Of a DNA stretch of 64,000 nt, positions 43,380 through 55,479 are shown one piece after another. Made by a program: the position numbers and the translations under genes. Location of the stretch: the NCBI RefSeq assembly GCF_027887165.1, contig NC_077228.1, forward strand, positions 429,279,957-429,343,956, written 5' to 3'. This stretch comes from Monodelphis domestica (lineage: Eukaryota; Chordata; Mammalia; Didelphimorphia; Didelphidae). Every line of letters begins with the position of its first letter. The stretch's first letter is position 1. The notes under the pieces were generated by a model that saw only the letters and a list, made by a program, of their open reading frames with translations, did not search any database and was not told the DNA's origin.

Positions 43380-44890
43380 TGCCCTTCTATCCCAGTGTAC
43401 TTAGTCTCCTTTGTTGGATCATCATCCTTGTCTTGTACCTCCCTCCCTCTTTTGCTGCTTTGAGGATGGAGGTGTCCTTAGGGATGCTCAGGCCTAGAAC
43501 CTCTGTTCTTTTTCCATCTACTCTTTCAAGTAGCTATGACCACATCAGCTCCCATGAGTTCAGTTGTAGTTTTTATACAGATAATTTTCTCTGTATCCAG
43601 ACTGTTTTGCTCCTGAAATCCAGCCCTGTATCACTGTTTGTTTTTTGGACTCTCCAAGAATGTTCCTTAGGCATCTCAAATTCAACATATCCAAAACAGT
43701 TCATTATTCCCCTCCAAATCTTAGCAACCATGTTTCTGTTATGAGGGCTTTATCATCCTTCTTGTCACCTAGGTTAATAACCATTGGAGCTGTCTTCAAA
43801 TCACTGTCACATCAAATAAATTGTCAAGTTTTGTTGACTACCTTCACTGTATGTCACATCCATTTCCTTCTCTACTCATAGCTATCCCTTCAGTTCGGCC
43901 CTTATTACCACTTACCTGGACTGTTGCAGTAAATTGGTCAAGTCTCTTTTCCACTTGAGCTTCTTCTTCATTCTTTTGCCTAATTGATATTCATAAAATA
44001 CCTATATGATCATTTTATTCCTCTGCTCAGGCTTGTCCCTAGGACAGAAATTCATAATCTGAGATCCATAGAGAGATTTCAAAGGGCCTCTGAAGTTGGA
44101 TGGAAAAAAAGTTCAACTTTATTTTCACTACTCAATAATTGAAATTTAGTATTTCCTTCAATTCTTTAAAATTTCTTCTGAGAAGGGGTCCATAAGCTTT
44201 ACAAAATTGCCCAAGGAAAAGAGTCCCTGATGCAAAAAAAAAGAGCTCCTGTTGGAATGAAATAGAAACTTTTCTATTTGTTTTTTAATCTTTTTTTCAC
44301 AATTTGCTCCCAGCCTACCTTTCCAAGCCTATTTCAAATTATTCTCTTATACATTCAGTTACACCAGCTTGACATGTTTTAAAATAAAACTTTTGGGGAA
44401 AATTTACATAAAAATATAGAACCACAGCAATAAAAATAGTTTGCTTAAATGATTTTGCTCATCAAACATTGTTTAATTTCAAACCATTTGAACTTGAATA
44501 ATTTAGACCATGTAAAAATTAGCTTATATGTGCAGAACAGCTTTCCCTGATAATGTAATATATTATCTCCTCTTAATTTGCTCCATTTCTGGAATGTATT
44601 TCCTGCTCTTCTGCACCTTATAGAATATTTAACTTCCTTTAAAGAGCAGCACAAGTGCCATCTTCTGGAAGCCTATGCTAATTCTTCTCTCTCCCTTCAC
44701 CAGGCACTAAGGCCCTCCACCCTCACAGAAGTTAATTTGTATATGATTATTTTCCTGTTTCTTGTCCACTGTTCCTATAATGTTGTCACCTTGAAGACAG
44801 TCTTTGTTTCTTTTTTCTTTTCTATTTTTTTGTCTGTTTTCTCTACTGCACAGCACAGTGCCTGGCAAGTAGAATGTCCATACTGCTGTT
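43380..44890 (+). mobile_element. L2-type LINE remnant(s)
   Basis: L2-like blocks at about 43380-43990 ('cttacctggactgttgcag') and 44280-44890 ('ctggaatgtatttcctgctc', 'cagcacagtgcctggcaag'). The frames are short and broken. No host gene. Confidence 0.5.
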
Positions 44891-45049
44891 GAATGACGGG
44901 AAGAGGCATTATAAGGACTGATACAAGGCTAAAAAATGCCTTTGTGGCAGGCTGGGACAGGGAGTCAGGTGAGACTCATAGTCCTCAGGCAGGAAGGAGG
45001 ATAATTGGAGTTTTTGTAGAAAAAGGAAAGCAACTGCCCTGCTGGTGAA

Positions 45050-45545
45050 GCTGACCAGGGTTCAATCAGTCATAAGCATCTACTATGTGCCAAGTGCTAG
45101 CCAGAGACCAGTAGCCCTGGCAACGATAATGTTAGGGTATTTTTCTGAGTTCAGGATTTGAGTATCAGCCAGTCAGAGGAAGGAGAGCTTCTCAGAGGAG
45201 AAAGTGGGCATCCATCACCAGAAACATAAGAAAGTTCATTTTATGTCCTAACTGGTTAGGAAGTTGGAACCTCCCATCCATTCTGGCCATTTTGCCTGTC
45301 TCCCTGCCAACTTTATATTTCAAAACCCTTCCCATATGACATTTCATATACTGTCTTCATGCTATGGTGTTTCATATATTGTGTTCTGTGCCTTTGCTAG
45401 GTATCTCCCCTTGCTCTCCTTCCTTCCTACCTCCAAATCTGGAATAAATTCCTTCCTTTTTTCTACTTTCTTAGATGCCTTTTCTTCAAAACTCAGCTCA
45501 CATGCCACTTGAGAGTCCCTAGAACAATGCTTTGTACGTAGATGT
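45050..45545 (+). mobile_element. L2 3' fragment
   Basis: 'agcatctactatgtgccaag' followed by 'tctggaataaattccttcct' and 'aatgctttgtacgtag' fits L2/MIR ends. Confidence 0.4.
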
Positions 45546-45899
45546 TTAATAATTGGCTCATTGGATTGTAGTAGTGATAGTAGACTTTTTAAATACCTAT
45601 TTTTAATGAAAATGTCCCTGTTTCCTCAGTGCTCATAAGATAGTTTTCTGATTGCCTAATGTGATTTAGAAGGTTTTCAGCCAAAATGGCTTAACTTAAA
45701 AGGTTTTGATACAAAAAAGGGGTAAGTTGGCTTTACAAGAGAACCCATTTAATTGTCCAAATCGGCTTGTTTTTATCTTATCTCAAGCCTGTTTGTTGCT
45801 TTCTGGTACTAAGTTACTCTCTCAGGAATGAGATATTTATTTTTTCACATTAATTTGAGATTGAGATTTTATTTTGGAGTCCAAGAAGTAGAAAGACAT

Positions 45900-46335
45900 T
45901 ACTCTAACTTTATAATAATTTTAATAATACCTGGCATTTACATAGTGTCCACTATACTTTACAAATCTTAGCTCATTTGATCCTCACAACAGTTCTGAGA
46001 GTAGTTGTTATTGGAGTGACTTGCCCAAGGTGCTGCCTCCAGGAAGTGACCATCTGTTTTGAACTCAGGTTTTTCTGACTCCAGCTCTAGCACTCTATTC
46101 ACTATGCTACCTAGCTTCCCAGTTTCTGGCCGCAACACAATAGCTTATTATTTACATAATATTTTAATCTTTGTGAAGCACCTTATTTATATTCATATTT
46201 GATTCTTCCAACAACTCCTGAATTGATAGTGGTGGGGGAACCACCTTTTTTTTTTTAATAGATGAGGAAATTGAGGCTCAAGGATTTAATGATTTCCTTG
46301 AAGGTAGTACATAGCTAATGCATACCTACCTTACG
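45900..46335 (-). mobile_element. Two MIR remnants
   Basis: 'ctcatttgatcctcacaaca', 'agtgacttgcccaaggtgc' and 'ctctattcactatgctacc' at 45920-46120. A second, poorer copy lies at about 46145-46330 ('gatgaggaaattgaggctc'). Confidence 0.55.
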
Positions 46336-46599
46336 CCTCTGCATCTTAAATGATGCTTACTTGAGTTTTTTCCTTAATTTCCTTAAAACACAAAAATCTT
46401 TTATTTAAAAATTAAATGCACTTAAACAACAGAACATTTAAATAAAAAAGTAAGCAATGGTATAAATAAAATGCCTGCATTATATTGGCATGGAAAGAGG
46501 ATCACTTGCTTGGAATTATGGCATAGTATGATGTGGTATATTATATGACAAGAATTAATAATTTAGTACCACCCTCTCATATCCATTGTTAAAAGAACC

Positions 46600-47060
46600 A
46601 TGATTAATCTCCAGAACCACTAAAGGGAGTAGTGCTTTGGGTAGTTTATCTAGATTTTAGCAAAACATTTGATGAAATCTATTATACTATTCTTGTGTAC
46701 AAATGAAGAGAGATCAGATGATAATTAAGTAGTTAGGTGATTCAACATTGGTTGACTAGAGCAACAGACATAAATGGTTCCATGTCAACTTGGACAAGTT
46801 CTGTGTTGTTCAATATATTTTGTTATCAATGACTTGGGTAATGGCATAGAGGGCAAATGATGCAAAGTTGGAAATGATAACAAATTACAGTGGATGATAG
46901 AATAAGGGTCTAAAAATATCTTAATAATTTAGAACAATGGACTGAATCTAGTACGATTAGACCATTAATGACAACTTAAAGCCATTCAGTTTGTTCTGAA
47001 AACCACCTAACCATTTTTCATCTGGTCCATAGATCTCTATTTAGTTATGTTTTAGTAGGG
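46600..47060 (+). mobile_element. L3/CR1-type LINE fragment
   Basis: Matches in layout the RT part of the copy at 26640-27000: 'tttatctagattttagcaa', 'atgacttgggtaatggcata' and 'gatgcaaagttggaaatga'. Cut off by the L1 insertion at 47089. Confidence 0.5.
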
Positions 47061-47447
47061 ATGTATATAAGCTTTTTATATTATTATTATTATTTTTTGC
47101 ATTTTTTAATTTTATAGTATTTTATTTGATCATTTCCATGCATTATTCATTAAAGAAAAAGATCATTTTCTTTTCCTCCCTCCCACCCCCCGTAGCTGAC
47201 GCGTGATACCACTGGGTATCACATGTGTTCTTGATTCGAACCCATTGCCATGTTGTTAGTATTTGCATTAGAGTGTTTGTTTAGAGTCTCTCCTCTGTCA
47301 TGTCCCCTCAGCCATTGTAGTCAGGCAGTTGCTTTTCCTCGGTGTTTCTACTCCCTCAGTTTGTCCTCTGCTTATGGATAGTGTTTTTTCTCCTAGATCC
47401 CTGCAGATTGTTCAGGGACATTACACTGCCACTAATGGAGAAGTCCA

Positions 47448-50400
47448 TTACGTTTGATTATACCACAGTGTGTTTGTCTCTCTGTACAATGTTCTCCTGG
47501 TTCTGCTCCTCTCGCTCTGCATCACTTCCTGGAGGTCGTTCCAGTCTCCATGGAATTCCTCCACTTTATTATTCCTTTTTGCACAATAATATTCCATCAC
47601 CAACATATACCACAATTTGTTCAGCCATTTCCCAATTGATGGGCATCCCCTCGTTTTCCAATTTTTGGCCACCACAAAGAGCGCAGCTATGAATATTTTT
47701 GTACAAGTCGTTTTGTCCATTATCTCTTTGGGGTACAGACCCAGCAGTGCTATGGCTGGATCAAAGGGTAGACATTCTTTTATCGCCCTTTGTGCATAGT
47801 TCCAAATTGCCCTCCAGAATGGCTGGATCAGTTCACAACTCCACCAGCAATGAATTAATGTCCCTACTTTGCCACATCCCCTCCAGCATTCATTACTTTC
47901 CATAACTGTCATGTTAGCCAATCTGCTAGGTGTGAGGTGATACCTCAGCGTTGTTTTGATTTGCATCTCTCTGATTATAAGAGATTTAGAACACTTCTTC
48001 ATGTGCTTATTAATAGTTTTGATTTCTTTATCTGAAAACTGCCTATCCATGTCCCTTGCCCATTTATCAATTGGGGAATGGCTTGATTTTTTGTACAATT
48101 GATTTAGCTCTTTATAAATTTGAGTAATTAAACTTTTGTCAGAGATTTTTATGAAGATTTTTTCCCAATTTGTTGTTTTCCTTCTGATTTTAGTTACATT
48201 GGTTTTGTTTGTACAAAAGCCTTTTAATTTGATGTAGTCAATTATTTATTTTACATTTTGTGATTCTTTCTATGTCTTGCTTGGTTTTAAAGTCTTTCCC
48301 CTCCCAAAGGTCTGACATGTATACTATTCGGTGTTTACCCAATTTACTTATGGTTTCCTTCTTTATGTTTAAGTCTTTCACCCATTTTGAATTTATCTTG
48401 GTGTAGGGTGTCAGGTGTTGATCAATTCCTAATCTCTCCCACACTGTCTTCCAATTTTCCCAGCAGTTCTTATCGAATAGTGGATTTTTGTCCCAAGACC
48501 TGGGATCTTTGGGTTTATCGTATACTGTCTGGCTGAGGTCACTTGCCCCCAGTCTATTCCACTGATCCTCCTTTCTGTCTCTTAGCCAGTACCAAATTGT
48601 TTTGATGACTGCTGCTTTGTAATATAGTTTGAGGTCTGGGACTGCTAGGCCACCCTCATTTGTGTTTTTTTTTTCATTATTTCCCTGGATATCCTTGATC
48701 TTTTGTTATTCCAAATGAACTTTGTTATGGTTTTTTCCAAATCAGTAAAGAAATTTTTTGGGAGTTCCATGGGTATGGCACTAAATAGATAAATAAGCTT
48801 GGGTAGGATGGTCATTTTTATTATATTGGCTCGTCCTACCCATGAGCAGTTAATGTTTTTCCAATTGCTCAAGTCTAGTTTTAGTTGTGTGGAGAGTGTT
48901 TTGTAGTTATGTTCATATAGTTCCTGTGTTTGTCTCGGAAGGTAGATTCCTAGGTATTTTATTTTGTCTAAGGTGATTTTGAATGGGATTTCTCTTTCTA
49001 GTTTTTGCTGCTGAGCTGTGTTGGAGATATATAGAAAAGCTGATGACTTATGTGGGTTTATTTTGTATCCTGCAACTTTGCTAAAGTTGTTGATTATTTC
49101 AATTAGCTTTTTGGTTGAATCTCTAGGATTCTTTAAGTAGACCATCATGTCATCTGCAAAGAGTGATAACTTGGTCTCCTCCTTGCCTATTTTGATGCCT
49201 TCAATTTCTTTTTCTTCTCTAATTGCTACTGCTAGTGTTTCTAGTACAATGTCAAATAGTAGAGGTGATGATGGGCATCCTTGTTTCACTCCTGATCTTA
49301 TTGGGAATGCATCTAGTTTATCCCCATTGCAGATGATATTAGCTGATGGTTTTAGATATATACTGTTTATTATTTTTAGGAACGACACTTCTATTCCTAT
49401 GCTTTCTAGTGTTTTTAATAGGAATGAGTGTTGTATTTTATCAAAGGCTTTTTCTGCGTCTATTGAGATAATCATGTGGTTCTTGTTGGTTTGCTTGTTG
49501 ATGTGGTCAATTATGTGGATGGTTTTCCTAATGTTGAACCAGCCCTGCATCCCTGGTATAAATCCTACTTGATCATGGTGGATGACCTTTCTGATCACTT
49601 GCTGGAGTCTTTTTGCTAGTATCCTATTTAAGATTTTTGCATCTATATTCATTAGGGAGATTGGTCTATAGTTTTCTTTCTCTGTTTTTGACCTGCCTGG
49701 TTTTGGAATCAGTACCATGTTTGTGTCATAAAAGGAGTTTGGTAGAACTCTTTTGGTAGAACCTTGCTTATTATGTCAAATAGTTTGTATAGTATTGGGA
49801 TTAACTGTTCTCTGAATGTTTGATAGAATTCACTGGTGAATCCATCAGGCCCTGGGGATTTTTTCTTAGAAAGTTCTTTGATGGCCTGTTGGATTTCATT
49901 TTCTGATATGGGATTATTTAAGAATTCTATTTCCTCTTCTGTTAGTCTAGGCAGTTTGTATTTTTGTATATATTCATCCATATCACTTAAATTGGTATAT
50001 TGCCATATAATTGGGCAAAGTAGTTTTTAATGATTGCCTTAATTTCCTCTTCCTCAGAGGTGATGTCCCCCTTTTCATCTTTGATGCTGTTAATTTGCTT
50101 TTCTTCCTTCCTTTTTTTAATTAGATTGACCAGTACTTTGTCTATTTTGTTTGTTTTTTCAAAGTACCAGTTTCTTGTCTTATTTATTAAATCAATAGTT
50201 CTATCACTTTCGATTTTATTAATTTCTCCCTTAATTTTTAGGATTTCTAGTTTGGTTTTCTGCTGGGGGTTTTTAATTTGGTCACTTTCGAGTTTTTTTA
50301 TTTGCATTTCCAATTGATTGATCTCTGCTCTCCCTAGTTTGTTAATATATGCACTCAGGGATATGAATTTACCTCTGATTACCGCTTTGGCTGCATCCCA

Positions 50401-51258
50401 AAAGGTTTGAAAGGATGTCTCGCCATTGTCATTTTCCTCGATGAAATTATTAATTGTTTCTATGATTTCTTCTCTAACTAAATGATTTTGGGGTATCATA
50501 TTGTTTAGTTTCCAATTAGTTTTTGATTTGGTTTTCCATGTACCATTACTGATCATTATTTTTATTGCCTTGTGGTCTGAAAAGGCTGCATTTATTATTT
50601 CTGCTTTTTTGCATTTGTGTGCCATGTTTCTGTGACCTAATGTATGGTCAATCTTTGTGAATGTGCCACGTGGTGCTGAGAAGAAGGTGTATTCCTTTTT
50701 ATCCCTATTTATTTTTCTCCATATGTCTATTAATTCTAATTTTTCTAAGATTTCATTCACTTCTTTTACCTCTTTCTTATTTATTTTTTGATTTGATTTA
50801 TCTAAATTTGATAATGGTTGGTTCAAGTCTCCCACTAATATGGTTTTACTGTCTATTTCTTCCTTCAATTCTCCTAGTTTCTCCATTAGAAATTTGGGTG
50901 CTATATTATTTGGTGCATATATGTTGATTAGTAATATTTTCTCATTATCTAAAGTCCCTTTTAACAAAATATAATTACCTTCCCTATCCCTTTTGATCAG
51001 GTCTATTTTTGCTTTGGCTTTATCAGATATCATGATTGCTACTCCTGCCTTCTTTCTGTCAGTTGAGGCCCAGAAGGTCTTACTCCATCCTTTAATTCTG
51101 ACCTTGTGGGTGTCTACCCGCCTCATGTGTGTTTCTTGGAGACAACATATGGTAGGGTTTTGGATTCTAATCCATTCTTCTATTTGTCTACGTTTTATGG
51201 GTGAGTTCATCCCATTCACGTTCAATTTTATGACTGTCACTTGTGGACTCCCTGGCAT
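47448..51258 (-). pseudogene. L1 ORF2: L1 ORF2 (endonuclease-RT), frameshifted
   Basis: Family: AP-endonuclease plus reverse transcriptase that nicks DNA and primes cDNA synthesis. The endonuclease part (51258-49987) has LNVNGMNSPIKRRQ, CLQETH, INIYAPN, GDLNQPL and SDHKAIKI. The RT part (about 49718-48645) has [24 protein letters not shown] and FADDMMVYL. The C-terminal Cys motif CWRGCGKVGTLIHCWWSC lies in 48098-47448. The frame breaks near 49985, near 49735-49760 (a short duplication of 'ttggtagaac'), at a T10 run at 48665-48674, and again around 48450-48100. The longest surviving piece is 423 codons. Confidence 0.88.
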
Positions 51259-51954
51259 TTTGATATCCTTCCCTAATTCTAACCTTTCTTCTTCAGCTCT
51301 ACCTTTTAGTCCAGTGATTTACTTTAAATCAGTCCCCCTTGTATTTCCCTTTCTACCCCCCTCCCTTCTTATTCCCTTCCTTATTTTCCCCTGTAGTCTT
51401 TTTAAAAATTCCCCCTCCCCCACCCTCTCCCTCCCTTGTACTGCTTCCCTCCCCACCAGTCTGTTTTTTACCCTTCTACTCCCCTATAGGGCGCAAATCT
51501 ATTCTCTTCCCCAATGGATTGGATTGTTCTTCCCTCTTTGGGTCAGTTTCAAAGTACGTAAGAGTTGAATATTTCCTATCTCCAACCTCTTTACCCTTCC
51601 AGTGTATCGATGTTCTCCCCCCTCCCGCCATGAGCTTCTTTGTGACATATAAATTTACCCCCATTTGTTTCTTTTCCCATTTCTTTTAGTCATAACCTCT
51701 TTTCTTTTTTAGCTTTAGTCATGTATATATATATATGCATGCATATATCTATATACCTATTTATGTCTTGTCCTTTCATCCTATACAGTTTGTCACTGTT
51801 CCCTCTGAGTGTAGTTCTTCTAGCTGCTTAGGTGATAGCAACAGTTTTTAAGAGTTGCCAATGACCTCTTTTCTTATAGGGATAGATATCATTTTAACTT
51901 ATTGAGTCTCTTAAAAAAAACCTTTTTTGTTGTTGTTGTTTTTTCCCCTCTTTT

Positions 51955-53070
51955 TTAATTACCTTTTGATGATTCTCTTGAGTTCTGTGGTTGGACTTCG
52001 AATTTTCTGTTCAGGTCTGGTCTTTTATTTATGAATGCTTGGAACTCTTCTGTTGTGTTAAATGACCATACTTTCCCCTGTAAGAATATAGTCAGTTTTG
52101 ATGGGTATTTTATTCTTGGCTGTAGGCCTAGTTCCCTTGCTTTCCGGAATATCATATTCCATGCCTTCAGTGTGGATGCAGACAGATCCTGTGTTATCCT
52201 CACCATGTTTCCATGGTATCTGAATGGTTTCTTCTTGGCAGCTTGTAATACCTGTTCTTTTATCTGATTGTTTTTGAATTTGGCTATAACATTTCTTGGT
52301 GTTGTCAGTTGGGGATTAAATACAGGGGGTGAACTGTGTATTCTTTCAATCTCCACTTTCCCCTCTTGTTCTAGGATTTTGGGACAGTTTTCCTGGATAA
52401 TTTCCTCTAGTATTATGTCCAGGCTTTTTCTTTTGTCGTGGTCTTCTGGTAGTCCAATTATTCTTACATTGTCTCTTCTTGAACGATTTTCTAAATCGTC
52501 TGTTTTGTGAATAAGATGCTTCACATTTTCCTCAATTTTTTCATTCTTTTTGTTTTGTTTTATAGTGTCCTGCTGCCTTGTGAGGTCACTTGATTCTAGT
52601 TGTTTTACTCTGGTTCTTAAAGATTGGATTTCATCTTTGGCTTTTTGGTCATCTTTTTCCTTCTGGTCTGATTTTCTTTGAAGATCGTCTTTCATCCTCT
52701 TTATCTCGTCTTTCATCTCCTTTGCCTCATCTTTCATCTCCTTTGCCTCATTTTCCAGCTGGATGATTTTGGCTTTCAGGACACTATTTTCTTGTTTTAG
52801 TTCAAGTGCCTCTGTTTCCAGATGATTTATCTTAATTTTTAAGTTCTTTTCCCAATTGTCTTCAACCTCTCTTAGTTGTGTTTTGAGTTCTTCCACAGCC
52901 TGTATCCAATTCGCTGGGATTTCTGGTTTATCGTTTGCTGATCTCTCCCCCTCTGTTCCACTTGGTGAGTAGTAGCTGTCTATTGTAGTTTCTTTCTTCT
53001 GTTTCTGTTGTTTGTTCAAATTCACCCCTTCTTTCCTCCCCGTATTTGTCTGTGCTCTTGTTCCTCTCAT
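51955..53070 (-). CDS. L1 ORF1: L1 ORF1 protein, intact
   Basis: 371 codons. L1 ORF1p is an RNA-binding, trimeric chaperone that coats L1 RNA in the cytoplasm. A charged N-terminus is followed by a long coiled coil (about residues 60-185) that includes the heptad repeat EAKEMKD. After it come an RRM-type segment with ENRSRRDNVRIIGLPE and a C-terminal domain with RNVIAKFKNNQIKEQVL and FTTEEFQAF-like text. No stop or frameshift was seen. It starts at the first ATG after the 5'UTR. Confidence 0.9.
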   Translation of the reverse strand: MRGTRAQTNTGRKEGVNLNKQQKQKKETTIDSYYSPSGTEGERSANDKPEIPANWIQAVEELKTQLREVEDNWEKNLKIKINHLETEALELKQENSVLKAKIIQLENEAKEMKDEAKEMKDEIKRMKDDLQRKSDQKEKDDQKAKDEIQSLRTRVKQLESSDLTRQQDTIKQNKKNEKIEENVKHLIHKTDDLENRSRRDNVRIIGLPEDHDKRKSLDIILEEIIQENCPKILEQEGKVEIERIHSSPPVFNPQLTTPRNVIAKFKNNQIKEQVLQAAKKKPFRYHGNMVRITQDLSASTLKAWNMIFRKARELGLQPRIKYPSKLTIFLQGKVWSFNTTEEFQAFINKRPDLNRKFEVQPQNSRESSKGN

Positions 53071-54144
53071 TTTTTTGTTTTTTAGGGACTTCTATCAGTC
53101 TCCCCTCTTGGAGCTTTAACAGAGGATCTCTTGGTGTAATCTCTGGGGGAGGGTTGTTGGGGGTTTGAGCTTTCCTGTCCTCTGGAGGCTTTTGATTGGC
53201 TTAAAGTCCAGCAGTCAATGAGGATGGATGGGGAGCCTGGGCTTCCCTGTGTTCTGGAGACTTTTGATGGGATTGAGTTCAGTTTAGTTGGGCTGGGTTT
53301 ACTCTGAGTTTTAAACTTCCTGGACGGCTGGAGCAGATATGGAGGATCTCTAAAGCTCTGGCCAGGCTGCCAGGTCTATGCTCCTTCTAGGCTGCCATCT
53401 TGACTTCGCCTCTAGGTTTCTGTTTTTTCAGAAGACCCAGCTCTCTAAGCGGGGAGGGGTTGTGGCTTGCCTGGACTCTGATGACTCCTGATGGGATTAG
53501 GTTCAGGTGGTGTGGGCCAAATGATCCCGGAGCCAAAAAAAAGGAAGAAAAAGAAAAGCAGCAACCTCCTTTTCCACAGTCTGTGTTGAGTGCCCAGAAA
53601 CTGGTCCAGGTTACTTTCAAGGTAAGCTCTTTGGAGCAACCCCTTTGCCAGCCCTGAGTTTTCTGTCCTTTCAGTAGCTCTGAGGGCTCCTGATGGGATT
53701 GGGTTCAGCTGGTGCCCTAAAACTGGGACCTCCCTTGAGACTCAGATGGAAGAACCCAGCCAGGGGGCTACAGGCTTCCCCCTTCTCTCTACGTTTCCCT
53801 GCCGTCTGTGTTGGGCGCCCCGGAGACTGGCTCGGGTTGCTTTCAAGGTGAGTCCTCAGAGCCCTGAGGTTCCCGCTACTGCCTTGGGCTCAGCTCTCTG
53901 GGTTGGGGGGATAGGTCCTGGGACCTTCTTTCTGTCTGCCCCTTAGATCCGAGTGATCTAGGGTTCTGGCTTTTGGGGTGTGGTACCTTTTGATCCAGGT
54001 CCAGGAGGAGGTTTCCCCAGGTCTATCCTGTTGTTCAGCTTGAATTTCGGTGGCCTAGGAGCACTCTGTTTGCGATCGGTAAGGAAGGGTTTCCGAGGTC
54101 TGAACTTTCGCTGCTTCTATATCGCCATCTTGACCGGAAGTCTC
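53071..54144 (-). promoter_or_regulatory. L1 5'UTR with repeated units
   Basis: GC-richer than the surroundings. Two related blocks recur: 'ctgtgttg' to 'ttcaaggt' at 53581 and 53806 (225 bp apart), and 'ctcctgatgggatt' at 53485 and 53687 (202 bp apart). A third, poorer relative lies near 53260. This fits tandem monomer-like promoter units. Confidence 0.6.
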
Positions 54145-54304
54145 AGCTTTTAATATTATTATTCTATAAACGTGAATGTAAATATCTATACTTTGGTATT
54201 GCTACATATATATAATAGTGCATAAGAGTTTACATAGCATTTTATGTATGTGTCTTATTTGCTGCAAGAAGCAGATTGGTCTCTAATAATACTTATTTTA
54301 TTTT

Positions 54305-54571
54305 TGAGACTGTATCTCTATTTCACCAAGGCTAGAAATTAATTCATGGATCTAATCTCACTTCTGACTGGCATCAGTACTTTGACTTACTCCCTTTCTG
54401 ATCTGGGCTGGTTCACCTATCATTAGGCAATGTGGTGGTTTGAGATACACTTTTAATACCTGGACAGCTTTGCCCCACTGCCACACAGAACTCCTGAGCT
54501 CACTTGCCCTACCAGCTTTAGCCTTTCTAGTAGCATGGATATGCTATTTTATTGGGCCACCATGCCCAGTT
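54305..54571 (-). pseudogene. RN7SL (pseudogene): 7SL RNA retropseudogene
   Basis: On the minus strand it follows 7SL RNA: 'gggcatggtggc' (5' Alu domain), 'gctcaggagttctgtgtgg', 'accaccacattgcctaat', 'ggtgaaccagcccagatcag', 'aagtactgatgccagtcag' and a final 'cagtctc' followed by an A-rich tail 'aaaaataaaataag'. About 30 nt of the central region are deleted. The A-tail suggests LINE-mediated retroposition. Confidence 0.85.
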
Positions 54572-54599
54572 TGTTCTTGTTTATATTGTAGCAAGTGGG

Positions 54600-55479
54600 A
54601 AATGAGTCAAAGGAATAGTTCAAAAGGAGATTTGTATACCTGCTATCTATATTCAGTGATATCTTAATTTTCTTCAGGTGGAGAAAATACTTTCTTTGTT
54701 CCATTATATATGTCTACGTGGCTATCTCATGAGTACAGAAAACCTAACGTTCTCAATGCTAATTATTTTCCTCTTTAATAAATTACATCTCATTTTCTTT
54801 ATTACCAGTATTCTGGCTGTCTCCCTGACCTATGCTCACAACCTTTGACCTCTGTTTGACTCTTTTCCTCCTAACCTATTTTCCTTTCATTCTTTGGCAA
54901 CTTCTTACCGTATTTTATATAAAAGCAAAAACACTTTTTAAATGTTAGGATCAAATCTTAATGTTACAGACAACATAAAAATTAGAGCAGTTGTTGATGG
55001 GCATTGTTAGATGGGAATTTCCTCAAGGGTATGGGGGAAGAATCCCTCAAAATAAATCACAGGATCTGGACTTAAAAAAAATAGCAAAAAAAAATTCACT
55101 CCTTCAGAATTCTCTTCCCTACCAAAAGAGCTTTTATTTTTCCCTTGTTGAATAAGGTAAAGGAGTACAGTTGATAGGGATCACCTTGGAACCAGAAGAA
55201 CAGAGTTTATTTAAGTCCTGTCTCTGACATACTAGCCATGTGACCATAGGTAAATTATCTAGCTTGCTTGCTTCCCTAGAGAAATGCTTTAAGACTTCTT
55301 AAATCAGTTATTCATTTGCATTGATGGAGAAAATTTCCATACAGGGAATTCCTCTCACTGATGAAATTTAGGTTTTGATTTTTAAAAATTGAATTTAAAT
55401 GCTTAAGCATATGATTCAAGATGTTTAAAAAAATCATACAGATTGGTACTTCAAAAGTTTTTGCATCAAGGGGTGCTTT
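54600..55479. other. PCMT1 intron 1, unassigned
   Basis: AT-rich, with L2-like pieces near 54780-54900 and a MIR-like piece at about 55170-55290. No gene. Confidence 0.4.

Larger units (their letters stand above)
47089..54144 (-). mobile_element. L1: Near full-length L1 (7.06 kb)
   Basis: A minus-strand LINE-1 with 3'UTR and A-tail at the left, then ORF2, a long spacer, ORF1 and a 5'UTR of about 1.07 kb at the right. It is flanked by a 19-bp target duplication beginning agctttt (47070-47088 and 54145-54163, one mismatch). It lies in PCMT1 intron 1, antisense to the gene. ORF1 is intact but ORF2 has several frameshifts, so this copy cannot move by itself. The 5' end is complete or nearly so, judged by the repeated promoter-like units. 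Confidence 0.93.

Noticed and set aside
49147-52510. Plus-strand frames across the L1
   Set aside because: Antisense shadows of L1 ORF1 and ORF2.
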